Source: Pelagibius marinus
GTDB lineage: Bacteria; Pseudomonadota; Alphaproteobacteria; Kiloniellales; Kiloniellaceae
Assembly (NCBI RefSeq): GCF_014925385.1
Contig: NZ_JACSDK010000008.1
Span: forward strand, 124,001 to 188,000
Length of the DNA stretch: 64,000 nt
Direction of reading: 5' to 3'
This document shows positions 8,491-17,300 of the stretch, piece after piece (position 1 is the first letter of the stretch; each line of letters begins with the position of its first letter). Made by a program: the position numbers and the translations under genes. The notes under the pieces were generated by a model. That model worked only from the letters and a program-made list of their open reading frames with translations. It had not been told where the DNA came from and did no database searches.

Positions 8491-8961
8491 AGCAATTGGC
8501 CTTGCAATTCATTCGGCAGTTTGTGGGGCAGCAGAACCGTCTCTCCCAAGTCAGCGGACTGCGGGAACAAAGGATAGTCGGTTTGGACTGCGCGTCGCCG
8601 CAAAAGCGACGAGGTCAAGCAATCGTTACCGCTGCGCGCGCTATTCGCCCGGCTGCGACAACCGCAGTTCGCGTTTCATCAGTTAGATGCCACCCCGCGC
8701 CCTGAAGAAGGGCGCCGCCAAGGCGGGAGTCCGCAAACACCGGTCACACATCGCAGCGCCTCCCCTTGATTATCGGCGCGCCGCGCGGCGCGGCGCCGCC
8801 TCGTTTGTCTGCGAATTATCGACCAGAAGCGGGGAAACACCCAAGGCACAGCGCAGCCGCCAGATGAGCCCGAACTTACTTTTCCCCTTTTATTGCCACC
8901 CATCGCCCCAAAGCGAAGGATTATCCTCTTCACCGCCTTGAGGATACGACGAGAGAAGAAG
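8491..8961. other. Intergenic region between divergent osmC-like and sulfotransferase genes
   Basis: About 470 bases. The direct repeat GCAATT flanks the OsmC-side start (about 8493-8508). The rest is GC-rich, with several short open frames that lack ribosome sites and match no family I know. An AT-richer tract near 8877-8895 is the likeliest promoter zone for the sulfotransferase. No RNA gene or terminator was seen. Confidence 0.45.
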
Positions 8962-9897
8962 ATGCCAGTGAGCACAGCGATCGAGGCCCAGGTGAAGACA
9001 GCGGGCGGGAAAGTCACGACCGCCCCGGCACAGAGATCGATTCTCGTACTTGGCCTCACGCAGCGGGTGGGCACGAACTACCTGGCGCGCCTGATCGCCT
9101 CGCATCCCGACTGCACCAAGCCGGCGACCATGCATGAGGACTTCCTGGTCAGCGGCCTGCCGCATCTGGAAAGCTATCTGCGCAGCGTCACGTCGGGGTG
9201 GAAGGAGAACTGGGGCACCCGCGAGAAGCTGCCCGAACTGCGCCGCCTGCTGGGCACGGCGCTGACCGGCTTCATCGACCACGACACGCAAGACATCACC
9301 AAACGGAGTGTCCTGAAGACCCCGAGCGTCGAGGGCCTGGAGTACGCCGCCGCCTTTCTGCAGGACTGCGACGTGGTGGTTCTCACCCGCTTCGGGCCGG
9401 ACGTCGTGGAGTCCGCCATGAGGAGTTTCGGCTGGAGCTTCGAATCGGCCTGCACACGCTGGGGGCGCGCGGCGCGTTACGTCGCCGAACTCGCGGAGCG
9501 GCCACGCCGCGACTTCTTCCTCGTCAGCTACGAGAACCTGGTGCGCGATCCCGAGGCGGAGCTGCGCGAGATCTTCGAGTTCACCGGCCTCGATCCGACC
9601 GCTTTCGACTTCGCCGCGCTGAGCGACTTCCCGGTCTACGGCTCCTCTGTCGAACGCGGCGGCGCGGAGAAGGTGCACTGGAACCCGGTCGCCAAGACCA
9701 AGGACTTCAACCCGCTGGGCCGCAGCGCCCACTGGCCGGCCGATACCTTCCGGCGCTTCGACTGGCTGACCGGCGGGGTGTCTCGGCGCCTGGGGTACGA
9801 GCTGCCCTACAGCTACGAGGACCGGCCGCTTTCCCGCCTGGCGAACAGACTGCGCGATCAGAAAGCGCGGCTGCGCCAGTTCTCCGGGGCGCGGTAA
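8962..9897 (+). CDS. P-loop sulfotransferase family protein
   Basis: A 311-residue cytoplasmic protein of the PAPS-dependent sulfotransferase superfamily. The phosphosulfate-binding loop is near the N-terminus (GLTQRVGTNYLARLIASHP). The 3'-phosphate-binding strand and helix is VVVLTRFGPDVVESAMRSFGW, and a second family block is LVSYENLVRDPEAELREIFEFTGLD. The substrate cannot be deduced. The ATG at 8962 follows an AGAGAAGAAG ribosome site and is preferred to an in-frame TTG at 8893. It is followed 85 bases later by the DUF6352-like gene on the same strand. Confidence 0.85.
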   Translation: MPVSTAIEAQVKTAGGKVTTAPAQRSILVLGLTQRVGTNYLARLIASHPDCTKPATMHEDFLVSGLPHLESYLRSVTSGWKENWGTREKLPELRRLLGTALTGFIDHDTQDITKRSVLKTPSVEGLEYAAAFLQDCDVVVLTRFGPDVVESAMRSFGWSFESACTRWGRAARYVAELAERPRRDFFLVSYENLVRDPEAELREIFEFTGLDPTAFDFAALSDFPVYGSSVERGGAEKVHWNPVAKTKDFNPLGRSAHWPADTFRRFDWLTGGVSRRLGYELPYSYEDRPLSRLANRLRDQKARLRQFSGAR

Positions 9898-9982
9898 ACG
9901 GCCGCCCCGGAAGGCGGAGAAGCCGGCGACCACCCGAAAACCAGCCTGGACAGCTCCCGGCCCGCCCCCTATAGAAGCGGCC

Positions 9983-11014
9983 ATGCAAGATTTCTGGCGG
10001 GATTCCGGCTATCACCTTCTGGAGCGGCGCGCCCCTGAACTGGGCACGGGCGGGCACCTGAAGGTGACCGACGACTTCCTGCGCGCCTACCTGAACCGCC
10101 CGGAGGTGCGCCCGGTCGAGGAGTCCAACGAGGCCGAACGCGCCCTGCACGCCAGCCTGCTGCGCAACCCGCGCGAGGCGGTGAGCGACGAGCGCCTGGC
10201 CGCCATGGCCGACCCCGACGCCATCGAGAACTACCAGGTGGTGCTGGGCTTCCGCGAGCGTCTCATGGCCGCCGACAGCCTGGAAGACGCCTACCTGAAG
10301 CTGTTCCTGGAACCGGATGGCGTTATGGTGCCGCCGCTGTTCATCGACCAGCTGGCCCACGTCATCGCCCGCGCCATGCTGGAGGGCGAGAGCGACCCCC
10401 TGAAGCTGCGCGCCGCCGAGCTGCTGTTCCGCGCCCAGCAGGTGACCATCAACGACGGCGTCCTCATGGCCGCCGACGCGGAGACGGTGGAGATGTACGC
10501 CACTTCCGGCGGCTTCGGCAGCCTGGGCCGCCTGGTGGCCGAGGCGCAGACACCGCTGCGCACGGTGGACTTGGACGTGCTGACCGAAGACAACGCCGAG
10601 ATCTACTGGGCACGCGACAGCCGCTACGACACCGTCCTGAACCTGAACTTCGCCGGCGCCGGGCTGGACGCACTGTGCCGTGTGCTGGAGCGCTGGGTCC
10701 GGCACTTTTACGATATCGGCGTCTCCATCCAGCCGGTGCAGAAGATCAGCGACGAGCGCTGGGTCTGGCACATCGGCCTGGACGCCGAGGGGACGGCGAT
10801 GCTGAACGACCTCTACAACGGCGTGGAAGTGGGCGAGGGCCGCCTGGCGCGCCTGCTCTCCCTCTTCCGCATGGAGTTCGAAGAGCCTTCCCTGCTGCTG
10901 CCCAGCGTCGCCGGGCGGCCGATCTACCTGGCCATGGCCATGACCGAACAGAACCAACTGCGCCTCAAGCCACAGAACCTGCTGGTCAACCTGCCGCTCG
11001 CCGAACGCGCCTAG
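9983..11014 (+). CDS. DUF6352-like protein of unknown function
   Basis: A 343-residue soluble protein. Its opening (DFWRDSGYHLLER, then KVTDDFLRAYLNRPEVRPVEES) matches my memory of the DUF6352 family of proteobacteria. That family is full-length at about 340-360 residues, and no biochemical role is known to me. It is helical and acidic, with no signal peptide or membrane helix. It converges on the M48 protease gene with only nine bases between stops. The family name should be confirmed by a profile search. Confidence 0.75.
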   Translation: MQDFWRDSGYHLLERRAPELGTGGHLKVTDDFLRAYLNRPEVRPVEESNEAERALHASLLRNPREAVSDERLAAMADPDAIENYQVVLGFRERLMAADSLEDAYLKLFLEPDGVMVPPLFIDQLAHVIARAMLEGESDPLKLRAAELLFRAQQVTINDGVLMAADAETVEMYATSGGFGSLGRLVAEAQTPLRTVDLDVLTEDNAEIYWARDSRYDTVLNLNFAGAGLDALCRVLERWVRHFYDIGVSIQPVQKISDERWVWHIGLDAEGTAMLNDLYNGVEVGEGRLARLLSLFRMEFEEPSLLLPSVAGRPIYLAMAMTEQNQLRLKPQNLLVNLPLAERA

Positions 11015-11023
11015 AGACTTCTC

Positions 11024-12061
11024 TCAACCGAGATTGCGCAGCCGTGCGATGCGGTCCTCCATCGCCGGATGGGTGGAGAACAGCGCCCGCGCGCCACGGC
11101 CGAAACGCTTCACCGGGTTGGAGATGTAGAGGTGCTGGATGGCGCGGTTGGCGTTCTCATAGCGCACGTCGCTGCCGCCGATCTTTTCCAGGGCGCCGAT
11201 GAGGCCCAGGGGGTTGCGCGTCAGCTTCACCGAGGTGGCGTCGGCCATGTACTCGCGCTGGCGCGAGATCGCCATCTGCACCAGGCGCGCGGCCAGCGGC
11301 GCCAGGATCGCGAAGACCAGCAGCACGACCAGGGCGACGGCCGCGGCGGCGCCCTGCTTGCCCCGCCGCCCGCCGCCGAAGCGCGCGAAACGGAAGCTGC
11401 GCAGCGCCGCGTCGCAGACCAGCACGATGAGGCCGACCAGCACGCCGACCGCCGTGGCGTAGAGAATGTCATTGTTGCCGATGTGGGCCATCTCGTGGCC
11501 GACCACGCCCTGCAGCTCGCTGCGGCTCAGCTTGTCCATCAGGCCACGGGTGACGGCGATGGCCGCCTTCTCCGGCTTCAGGCCGGTGGCGAAGGCGTTG
11601 AGCGCCGAGGTCTCGACGACAAAGACGCGCGGTTTGGGCAGCCCCCCCGCCAGCGCCATTTCCTCGACGATGTTGTGCAGCCGCGGCTCTTCTTCCGGCG
11701 TCACCTCGCGCGCCCCGGCCAGGCCCAGGACGATGCGGTCGCCACGGGTCAGGGCGACGATGATGGCCAGGGCGCTGGCCACCGCCATGATGCCGGCGCC
11801 GCGCAGGCCACCGCCGCTGACCGCCAGCGGATCGAGGTAGGGACGGCCGTCCGGCGGCGCCAGGAAGTAGGCCTCGAAGACCCAGCCGAGGACATAGCCC
11901 AGCGCCAGGCCGACCAGCACCAGGATCAGGCAGAGCCAGAAGGTGTTCCAGCCATTGCGCCGGATGGCGGCGTGGAAGTCGGTCCGTGCCAGTCCTGAAG
12001 CTGCGGGGCCGGAGGGCGCAGGGCCGGAAGGGGACGGGCCCCAGGGACCGGATGCCGCCAT
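11024..12061 (-). CDS. M48 family membrane metalloprotease (HtpX-like)
   Basis: A 345-residue zinc protease of the inner membrane. It has a Gly/Pro/Ser-rich N-terminus, two N-terminal transmembrane helices (about residues 36-60 and 78-100), and the HEMAH zinc site in GVVGHEMAHIGNND. A hydrophobic pair follows, with the third zinc ligand in REYMADA. Family members clip damaged or misfolded membrane proteins. It starts four bases after the stop of the upstream lemA-like gene. The LemA-plus-M48 pairing is widespread and suggests the two act together at the membrane. Confidence 0.9.
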   Translation of the reverse strand: MAASGPWGPSPSGPAPSGPAASGLARTDFHAAIRRNGWNTFWLCLILVLVGLALGYVLGWVFEAYFLAPPDGRPYLDPLAVSGGGLRGAGIMAVASALAIIVALTRGDRIVLGLAGAREVTPEEEPRLHNIVEEMALAGGLPKPRVFVVETSALNAFATGLKPEKAAIAVTRGLMDKLSRSELQGVVGHEMAHIGNNDILYATAVGVLVGLIVLVCDAALRSFRFARFGGGRRGKQGAAAAVALVVLLVFAILAPLAARLVQMAISRQREYMADATSVKLTRNPLGLIGALEKIGGSDVRYENANRAIQHLYISNPVKRFGRGARALFSTHPAMEDRIARLRNLG

Positions 12062-12065
12062 GACC

Positions 12066-12638
12066 CTAGCGCAGGTCGACCTTCACCGGCTCGCGCGCTT
12101 CCTCCGGCACCTCGAAGTAGACCGACTTGGTGAAGCCGAAGCGGCTGGCGATGAGGTTGGAGGGGAAGGTCTCGACCGCCGTGTTGAGGCCCATCGCCGA
12201 GTCGTTGTAGTGCTGGCGGGCGAAGGCGATCTTGTTCTCCGTCGTCGAAAGCTCTTCCTGCAGGCTGGCGACGTTCTGGTTCGAGCGCAGCTCCGGATAG
12301 TTCTCCGACAGGGCGAAGAGGCGCCCCAGGGCCTGGGTCAGCACGCCCTCCGCCGCGATGGTCGCCTCGCGGCTCTGCTCGCGCGCCGCCACCGCCTGGT
12401 TGCGCGCCTCGACCACCCTGGTCAGGGTTTCCTGCTCGTAGGACATGTAGTCCTTCACCACCTCCACCAGGTTGGGAATGAGGTCGCTGCGCCGGCGCAG
12501 CTGCACGTCGATCTGCGACCAGGCAGCCTCGACCTGGTTCTTCAGGGCCACCAGCTTGTTGTACAGCAGCACCCCGATCAGGCCCGCCAGGACCGGCAGG
12601 CCGATGATCACGATCAGGATTATGGTAACACCACTCAT
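12066..12638 (-). CDS. LemA family protein
   Basis: A 190-residue protein with one N-terminal transmembrane helix (about residues 5-25) and a helical bundle carrying the LemA hallmark (LKNQVEAAWSQIDVQLRRR, then SDLIPNLVEVV). The short N-terminus is outside in characterised homologues, and the bundle is cytoplasmic or periplasmic depending on the member. The function is unclear; the family is associated with M48 proteases, as here, where the protease gene follows by four bases. The ATG is set directly before the membrane helix. Confidence 0.92.
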   Translation of the reverse strand: MSGVTIILIVIIGLPVLAGLIGVLLYNKLVALKNQVEAAWSQIDVQLRRRSDLIPNLVEVVKDYMSYEQETLTRVVEARNQAVAAREQSREATIAAEGVLTQALGRLFALSENYPELRSNQNVASLQEELSTTENKIAFARQHYNDSAMGLNTAVETFPSNLIASRFGFTKSVYFEVPEEAREPVKVDLR

Positions 12639-12866
12639 GCCTTTTCCCCTGGTATAGCGGATCCCCGGCGCAACTATAGCGACTGAGGCATCCCAAGCCC
12701 ACGACTTCCAGAGGGAACCGCGGGACGTCAGGCCGGTGGGCCGGAAACGGTCGAGCTTTGTCCGCCCCCTGGGTATAGTAAGCGAAGGAAAGGGTGAGAG
12801 CCGACCGCTCCTCGGGTCGCGACCTTATCCTCAAGGCAACCCGGGCCGGCGGTCTCAGAGCTCCAG

Positions 12867-15584
12867 ATGCGGCTTCAAAGCGCGCGACAGAATCCAACCT
12901 TCATGACCCGGCTTTTCGGGGGGGTCGGACGTAGGCTGCTGCTGGGTGTTCTGGCATTCAGCTCCGCGGTGACACTGATTCTCACCGCGCTGCAGCTCTA
13001 CCTGGACTACCGGCGGGACGTGGGCACCATCGAGCACAGGCTGGACGAGATCGGCAGCAGCTATCTCGAGGCCATGGGGCAGAGCCTGTGGAACCTGGAC
13101 AGAAACCAGCTTCACCTCCAGCTGTCCGGCATTCTCCGTCTGCCGGACATCAGCTCAGCCCGCGTCTATGAAACCACCGACAGCCCCAACCCCCTCACGA
13201 TATCGCTTGGCGATGCGCAGACCGAGGCCCACATCGTACGGGAATATCCGATCGTCTATCAGGTCCGAGGCGCGGATCAGACCATCGGCCACCTGCGCGT
13301 CGAGGCCACGCTGACCGGCGTTTACCGTTCGCTTCTGGACCGGGCATTCATCATTCTCGTCAGCCAGGGCGCCAAAACCTTCCTGGTCTCTTTCTTTATC
13401 CTTCTGATCTTTCATCGCCTGGTGACCCGGCATCTGGTGGACATGTCCGATTTCCTGACCAACTTCTCCTTCCGGGAGCCCCAGAAAACCCTGACCCTTG
13501 AGCGCACGCCCCCAGAACCGCCTGACGAGATCGACCAGGTGGTCGCGGCTTTCAACAACTTGCTCGCCAAGCTGGAGAGTGCCTACAGCCAGCTTTCCGA
13601 GGCAAATGCCCGCCTGGAGCTGGACAACGCAGCACTGGGCCGCGCAGAGACCGCCCTGCGCGAGAGCGAGCAGCGGTTCCGCGACTACACCGAGACAGCT
13701 TCCGACTGGCTTTGGGAGACCGACGCCGACCACACCTTCACCTATATTTCGGACGAAATCCGCGCCTTTGGTGTGGACCGGGACAAACTGATCGGCGCGC
13801 ACCGCTGGGACTTCGCGGCCGACCTGATGTCGGAACCCGAGAAGTGGCGCGATCTACGGGCCACCTTGGAGGAGCGAATACCTTTTCGCGGATTTGTCTA
13901 CAGCCTTCGTCAGAAGGACGGCTCACTGCGCTACACCGAGACCAGCGGTAAACCGCTGTTCGATGATGACGGGCGGTTTCTCGGCTATAGAGGCACCTCC
14001 AGAGACGTTACCGCACGCAGTGTCGCCGAAGCGCGCGTGCGGGAGCTGTCACTTGCTGTGGAACAGAGCCCGGCGGGAATCGCGGTGGTCGATGGCAGCG
14101 GCAGCCTCATCTACAGCAATCGTGTGTTCCTGCAGATCATCGGCCTTGCCGAAATCGGTAAAGAGACGAACATCACCGCTGTCCTGCCGGGAGACGTCTG
14201 GCAGCGCCTCTCGGCGGCGGCGCAGCGCGGCAACATCGGACGAGAGGAAGTCTTCACCAAGCGGCTGTCGCAGGGGGCCTTCTGGGGGCTGGTTTCAGTC
14301 GCCGGACTGAAGCCTTTAGCCGGCGAGACCAAGCATCTGATCGTCGCGCTGCAGGACATCACCCGTGAAAAGGCCGAGCAGGAGGAGCGCGAAGCACTGC
14401 TGCAGCGCCTTCAGCAAACCGGGAAGATCGAGGCCATCGGCCGCTTGGCCGGAGGCATCGCCCACGACTTCAACAATCTGCTGGGCGCGATGATGGGATT
14501 CTCGCAGTTCCTGGTGGAAGACCTGCCGGAAGGCTCCCCATCGCACAGGTATGCCCAGCGCATCGCCGAGATCTGCGAGAAGGGCAAAGACCTCGTCGAT
14601 CAACTGCTGGCCTTCGCCGGCGCCCGCGATACCGAGCGGCGGGTCCTCGACATCGTTGCCGTGCTTCAGCATTCCCGCAACCTCATCGAGACCTCGCTGC
14701 CCTCTTCCTGCAGCCTGGTAATCGAAACCGGCGACGAACCGCTGCCCGTGCTCAGCAATGAGGTGCAGCTTCACCAGGTGCTGCTCAATCTCTGCATCAA
14801 CGCTCGCGACGCTTTCGGCGAGGAGCCCGGAACGGTCAGCATCGCACTGTCGCGAGTGAGCCCTGACCGCAGCACCTGCACCAAAGTGGAACGAAGGGGC
14901 GCAGGCAGGCTGGAAGAGGGCGAAGACTATGCGCTGATGGTCGTCTCCGATACCGGGGCCGGCATGGATGCCAAGACCCAGGCGCAGATCTTCGAGCCCT
15001 TCTACACAACGAAAGGGCTTGGCCGGGGAACCGGCCTGGGACTCGCGGTCGTGCACGGCATCGTCACGTCGTATGACGGCGCGATCTACGTGGAAAGCAA
15101 ACTTGGTGTAGGCACGACATTTCAAATATATCTGCCGCTCGCCTCCGCCCCCCTGGCACCGGCAGTCGAGGTTGCCGCCCCGGATGAGAAGATGTATGGC
15201 AACGACCGGATCCTCGTCGTTGATGACGATCGGGATCTGGCCCAGGCATTGACCATCGGCCTGCATCGTTATGGCTACGAAGTGCTGAGCTTGACCAACC
15301 CCATTGAAGCCCTGCGGATCTTCAGCGAAGACCCCGGGCGTTGGGACCTCGTGGTCTCCGACCAGGTGATGCCTGGAATGACCGGGCTAAGACTGATCGC
15401 GAAACTGAAGGAACTGCGCCCGGACCTCAGAGCCATACTCTATACGGGGTTCGACGAGAAGATCACCGCAGGCACAGCTTCACTTCAGGGCATCGATGCC
15501 CTACTCCACAAGCCAGTGACCCCGCAGCAACTCGCCGCACAGGTTCGGCGGGTCCTGGACTCACCGTCGCAGTCCGACCGGTGA
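12867..15584 (+). CDS. Hybrid sensor histidine kinase with PAS domains and receiver
   Basis: A 905-residue membrane kinase. In order: TM1 (about residues 20-40), a periplasmic sensor of about 110 residues, TM2 (about 155-185), a coiled coil, and PAS 1 (about 270-390, RFRDYTETASDWLWETD). PAS 2 follows (about 395-500), then a HisKA domain with phospho-acceptor His533 (GGIAHDFNN), an HATPase domain (GLGLAVVHG) and a C-terminal receiver with Asp832 (VVSDQVMPG). The HDFNN type often uses an internal or separate receiver for phosphorelay. An ATG at 12903 is an alternative start. A lone receiver and a LuxR regulator lie next to it and are plausible partners (inference). Confidence 0.93.
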   Translation: MRLQSARQNPTFMTRLFGGVGRRLLLGVLAFSSAVTLILTALQLYLDYRRDVGTIEHRLDEIGSSYLEAMGQSLWNLDRNQLHLQLSGILRLPDISSARVYETTDSPNPLTISLGDAQTEAHIVREYPIVYQVRGADQTIGHLRVEATLTGVYRSLLDRAFIILVSQGAKTFLVSFFILLIFHRLVTRHLVDMSDFLTNFSFREPQKTLTLERTPPEPPDEIDQVVAAFNNLLAKLESAYSQLSEANARLELDNAALGRAETALRESEQRFRDYTETASDWLWETDADHTFTYISDEIRAFGVDRDKLIGAHRWDFAADLMSEPEKWRDLRATLEERIPFRGFVYSLRQKDGSLRYTETSGKPLFDDDGRFLGYRGTSRDVTARSVAEARVRELSLAVEQSPAGIAVVDGSGSLIYSNRVFLQIIGLAEIGKETNITAVLPGDVWQRLSAAAQRGNIGREEVFTKRLSQGAFWGLVSVAGLKPLAGETKHLIVALQDITREKAEQEEREALLQRLQQTGKIEAIGRLAGGIAHDFNNLLGAMMGFSQFLVEDLPEGSPSHRYAQRIAEICEKGKDLVDQLLAFAGARDTERRVLDIVAVLQHSRNLIETSLPSSCSLVIETGDEPLPVLSNEVQLHQVLLNLCINARDAFGEEPGTVSIALSRVSPDRSTCTKVERRGAGRLEEGEDYALMVVSDTGAGMDAKTQAQIFEPFYTTKGLGRGTGLGLAVVHGIVTSYDGAIYVESKLGVGTTFQIYLPLASAPLAPAVEVAAPDEKMYGNDRILVVDDDRDLAQALTIGLHRYGYEVLSLTNPIEALRIFSEDPGRWDLVVSDQVMPGMTGLRLIAKLKELRPDLRAILYTGFDEKITAGTASLQGIDALLHKPVTPQQLAAQVRRVLDSPSQSDR

Positions 15585-15652
15585 CCGCTGTGGCGCGTAG
15601 CAACCCCGTCAACTATCGCAAGCTTATCGCGCGCCGCATCGGCGATGGCATG

Positions 15653-16066
15653 TTAGTTTTCGTAAATCTTGACGGCCGCTCTAGGGGTCAGGCATCGATC
15701 GATCGCAGCGACCAGAGCGTCGGAATCGACCGGCTTGCTCATGCCGGCAATAGCCCCAAGCACTTGCATGCAGCGAAGATAGCTTTGGTTGTATCCACTC
15801 AGGGCAATGACCGACACCTCGGGGCGGCATTCCTTGATCACCGAAATGAGCTGCACACCATCGATTTCCGGCATGAAGATGTCGGTAACCACCACCAGGA
15901 CCGGATTGTCCCGGATGTAGTCCAAGGCCTCCTGCGATTGCCAGAACGCCCGGCAGGGGATGCCGCGGCGTGTGAGCAGCGTCGTCAGGAAGTCCAGGCT
16001 GTCGAGATCATCGTCGATGACGACCACGCTGGCGACGTCTTGGCTATTTATGATGTTCCCGTCCAT
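15653..16066 (-). CDS. Single-domain response regulator receiver
   Basis: A 137-residue CheY-like receiver without an output domain. The acidic pocket is DDD at residues 18-20, the phosphorylation site is Asp62 (VVVTDIFMPEIDG), the switch residue is in VIALSGY, and the lysine is in SKPVD. It converges on the hybrid kinase with 68 bases between stops. Its start is 14 bases from a CtrA-type box (16080-16094). It may shuttle phosphate between the neighbouring kinase and another protein, which is inference. Confidence 0.9.
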   Translation of the reverse strand: MDGNIINSQDVASVVVIDDDLDSLDFLTTLLTRRGIPCRAFWQSQEALDYIRDNPVLVVVTDIFMPEIDGVQLISVIKECRPEVSVIALSGYNQSYLRCMQVLGAIAGMSKPVDSDALVAAIDRCLTPRAAVKIYEN

Positions 16067-16079
16067 GCGCTTATATTAG

Positions 16080-16094
16080 TTAAAGCGCTTTTAA
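16080..16094. promoter_or_regulatory. CtrA-type box TTAA-N7-TTAA upstream of receiver gene
   Basis: The sequence TTAAAGCGCTTTTAA matches the CtrA consensus TTAA-N7-TTAA exactly, and it also reads as TTAA-N7-TTAA on the other strand. It lies in the 175-base divergent gap between the receiver gene (start 16066, leftward) and the LuxR-type regulator (start 16242). Being so near the receiver start, it would act as a repressor site or close to a promoter there. Binding is inferred from the consensus. Confidence 0.5.
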
Positions 16095-16241
16095 AAACAA
16101 AGTTGCCATGCGCATAGGATGGCGTGTCAGAAGGTCATGTCCCAACTTTTCTCCCGCATACTTTCAGTACATATTCTTGGGTAGGTGGCTAATACCTGTG
16201 GTCCAGTGTCGTGTGTTGATTTCATCTTTCGCGAGCAGGCG

Positions 16242-16889
16242 ATGCTGGTAGTCATTGCAGACGATCACCCTCTCTACCGCGAAGCGCTCAGTCTGCGCCT
16301 GAAGCAGCAGCTGCCCGAGGCTGAAGTCGTCGAAGTCGGCAAGCTTGATGATCTGCTGGCCCTCGCCGGGAGCGAGGGCACTCAGCTCGATCTGATTCTG
16401 CTGGACCTGTGCATGCCGGGCATGACCGGCGGAAAAACCGTAGAGCGGGTCGTCCAGGCCTTTCCCGAAGCCGCCATCGTGCTGATTTCCGGCGTCGCCG
16501 GGTTCCAGGACGTCAAATACGCGATCGATGCGGGCGCCCGGGGCTTCTTCCCGAAGACCATGTCGTCGCAGCATTTCGCACAGGGAATCGAGATGATCAT
16601 GGCCGGCGGCACCTTCCTGCCCGCCGATACGCTGCGGCAGTGCGGTCCTGCGGGCGTCCCCGACGGCGAGGGACAGAGCGAGGCGGCAAAGCTGACCGCG
16701 GAGCTGACGCCGCGCCAGCAGCAGGTCCTTGCCCATCTGGCCTCGGGGGCGACCAATAAGGAGATCGGCCGGCATCTGGATATCGCGGAGGTGACCGTAA
16801 AGCTGCACGTCCGCCAGGTCCTGCGCAAGATCAATGCCCGCAACCGGGCGGAAGCGGTGTCGATCGCCACGCGCGCGGGCCTGATCTGA
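16242..16889 (+). CDS. NarL/FixJ-type response regulator with LuxR DNA-binding domain
   Basis: A 215-residue transcription regulator. The N-terminal receiver has DDH at residues 7-9, phospho-acceptor Asp55 (LILLDLCMPGMTGG) and a lysine in FFPKTMS. The C-terminal LuxR helix-turn-helix is complete (LTPRQQQVLAHLASGATNKEI, then VTVKLHVRQVLRKI). The ATG at 16242 gives a normal receiver start; an in-frame GTG at 16185 would add 19 residues without similarity. It may be driven by the hybrid kinase encoded 0.7 kb upstream, which is inference. Confidence 0.93.
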   Translation: MLVVIADDHPLYREALSLRLKQQLPEAEVVEVGKLDDLLALAGSEGTQLDLILLDLCMPGMTGGKTVERVVQAFPEAAIVLISGVAGFQDVKYAIDAGARGFFPKTMSSQHFAQGIEMIMAGGTFLPADTLRQCGPAGVPDGEGQSEAAKLTAELTPRQQQVLAHLASGATNKEIGRHLDIAEVTVKLHVRQVLRKINARNRAEAVSIATRAGLI

Positions 16890-17080
16890 GCAAGGCGGCC
16901 GCTCGAAATCTCGCAGTCGGTTCTCGCCCCCTCCCTGTCGGAGTCCCCGCCGGAGAGGTCCCCGAAGTCCGACCGTCGGCGCGGCCCGGCGTCCCCGGAA
17001 ATGCTTCCCACACCGGCAGAGGCGCGGAAAGGCGCGGCATACTGCGGCTGCCGGCACGCTGACCCCCAAGCCATGGCGCT

Positions 17081-17096
17081 TTAACCAGTTCTTAAC
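17081..17096 (+). promoter_or_regulatory. CtrA-type box upstream of nrdJ
   Basis: TTAACCAGTTCTTAAC is an exact TTAA-N7-TTAAC match, the full CtrA consensus in alphaproteobacteria. It lies 205 bases before the nrdJ start and about 190 after the LuxR-type regulator. A GATTC site, a substrate of the CcrM methylase in CtrA-regulated genomes, lies between it and the gene. This would tie dNTP synthesis to the cell cycle (inference). Confidence 0.55.
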
Positions 17097-17123
17097 TCAA
17101 AATGTGGTGACCTCAGGCATATG

Positions 17124-17150
17124 TTGTGCTTTAATGACATCGCGTCACAA
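17124..17150. promoter_or_regulatory. Compound inverted repeat in nrdJ leader, possible operator
   Basis: Outer arms TTGTG (17124-17128) and CACAA (17146-17150) enclose inner arms TGAC (17135-17138) and GTCA (17144-17147). It does not match the NrdR box or a standard CRP/FNR site. It may bind a regulator; this is pattern-only evidence. Confidence 0.3.
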
Positions 17151-17300
17151 GATGCAGCAAATCGCGAGGGTTTGCGGGGGATTCCGGGGGCAGCGGACAG
17201 GATCAAGCCAGGGTCCAAGAAGGACGATTTCAGGCTTCTGTCCCACCATCTGTGACGCGCTGCAGGTTTAACAGACAGTAGAGAGATTGGAGAATACCGC

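Larger units (their letters stand above)
16890..17300. other. Leader and promoter region of nrdJ
   Basis: About 410 bases. The first half is GC-rich with no recognisable feature. The second half is AT-richer and holds an exact CtrA-type box (17081-17096), a compound inverted repeat (17124-17150) and one GANTC methylation motif (GATTC, 17190-17194). The ribosome site AGAGATTGGAGA lies before nrdJ. I looked for a cobalamin riboswitch, expected for a B12-dependent enzyme, and saw no B12-box. Confidence 0.5.

Noticed and set aside
17075-17300. Cobalamin riboswitch in the nrdJ leader
   Set aside because: Expected for a B12-dependent enzyme, but the conserved B12-box was not seen and the leader is short.
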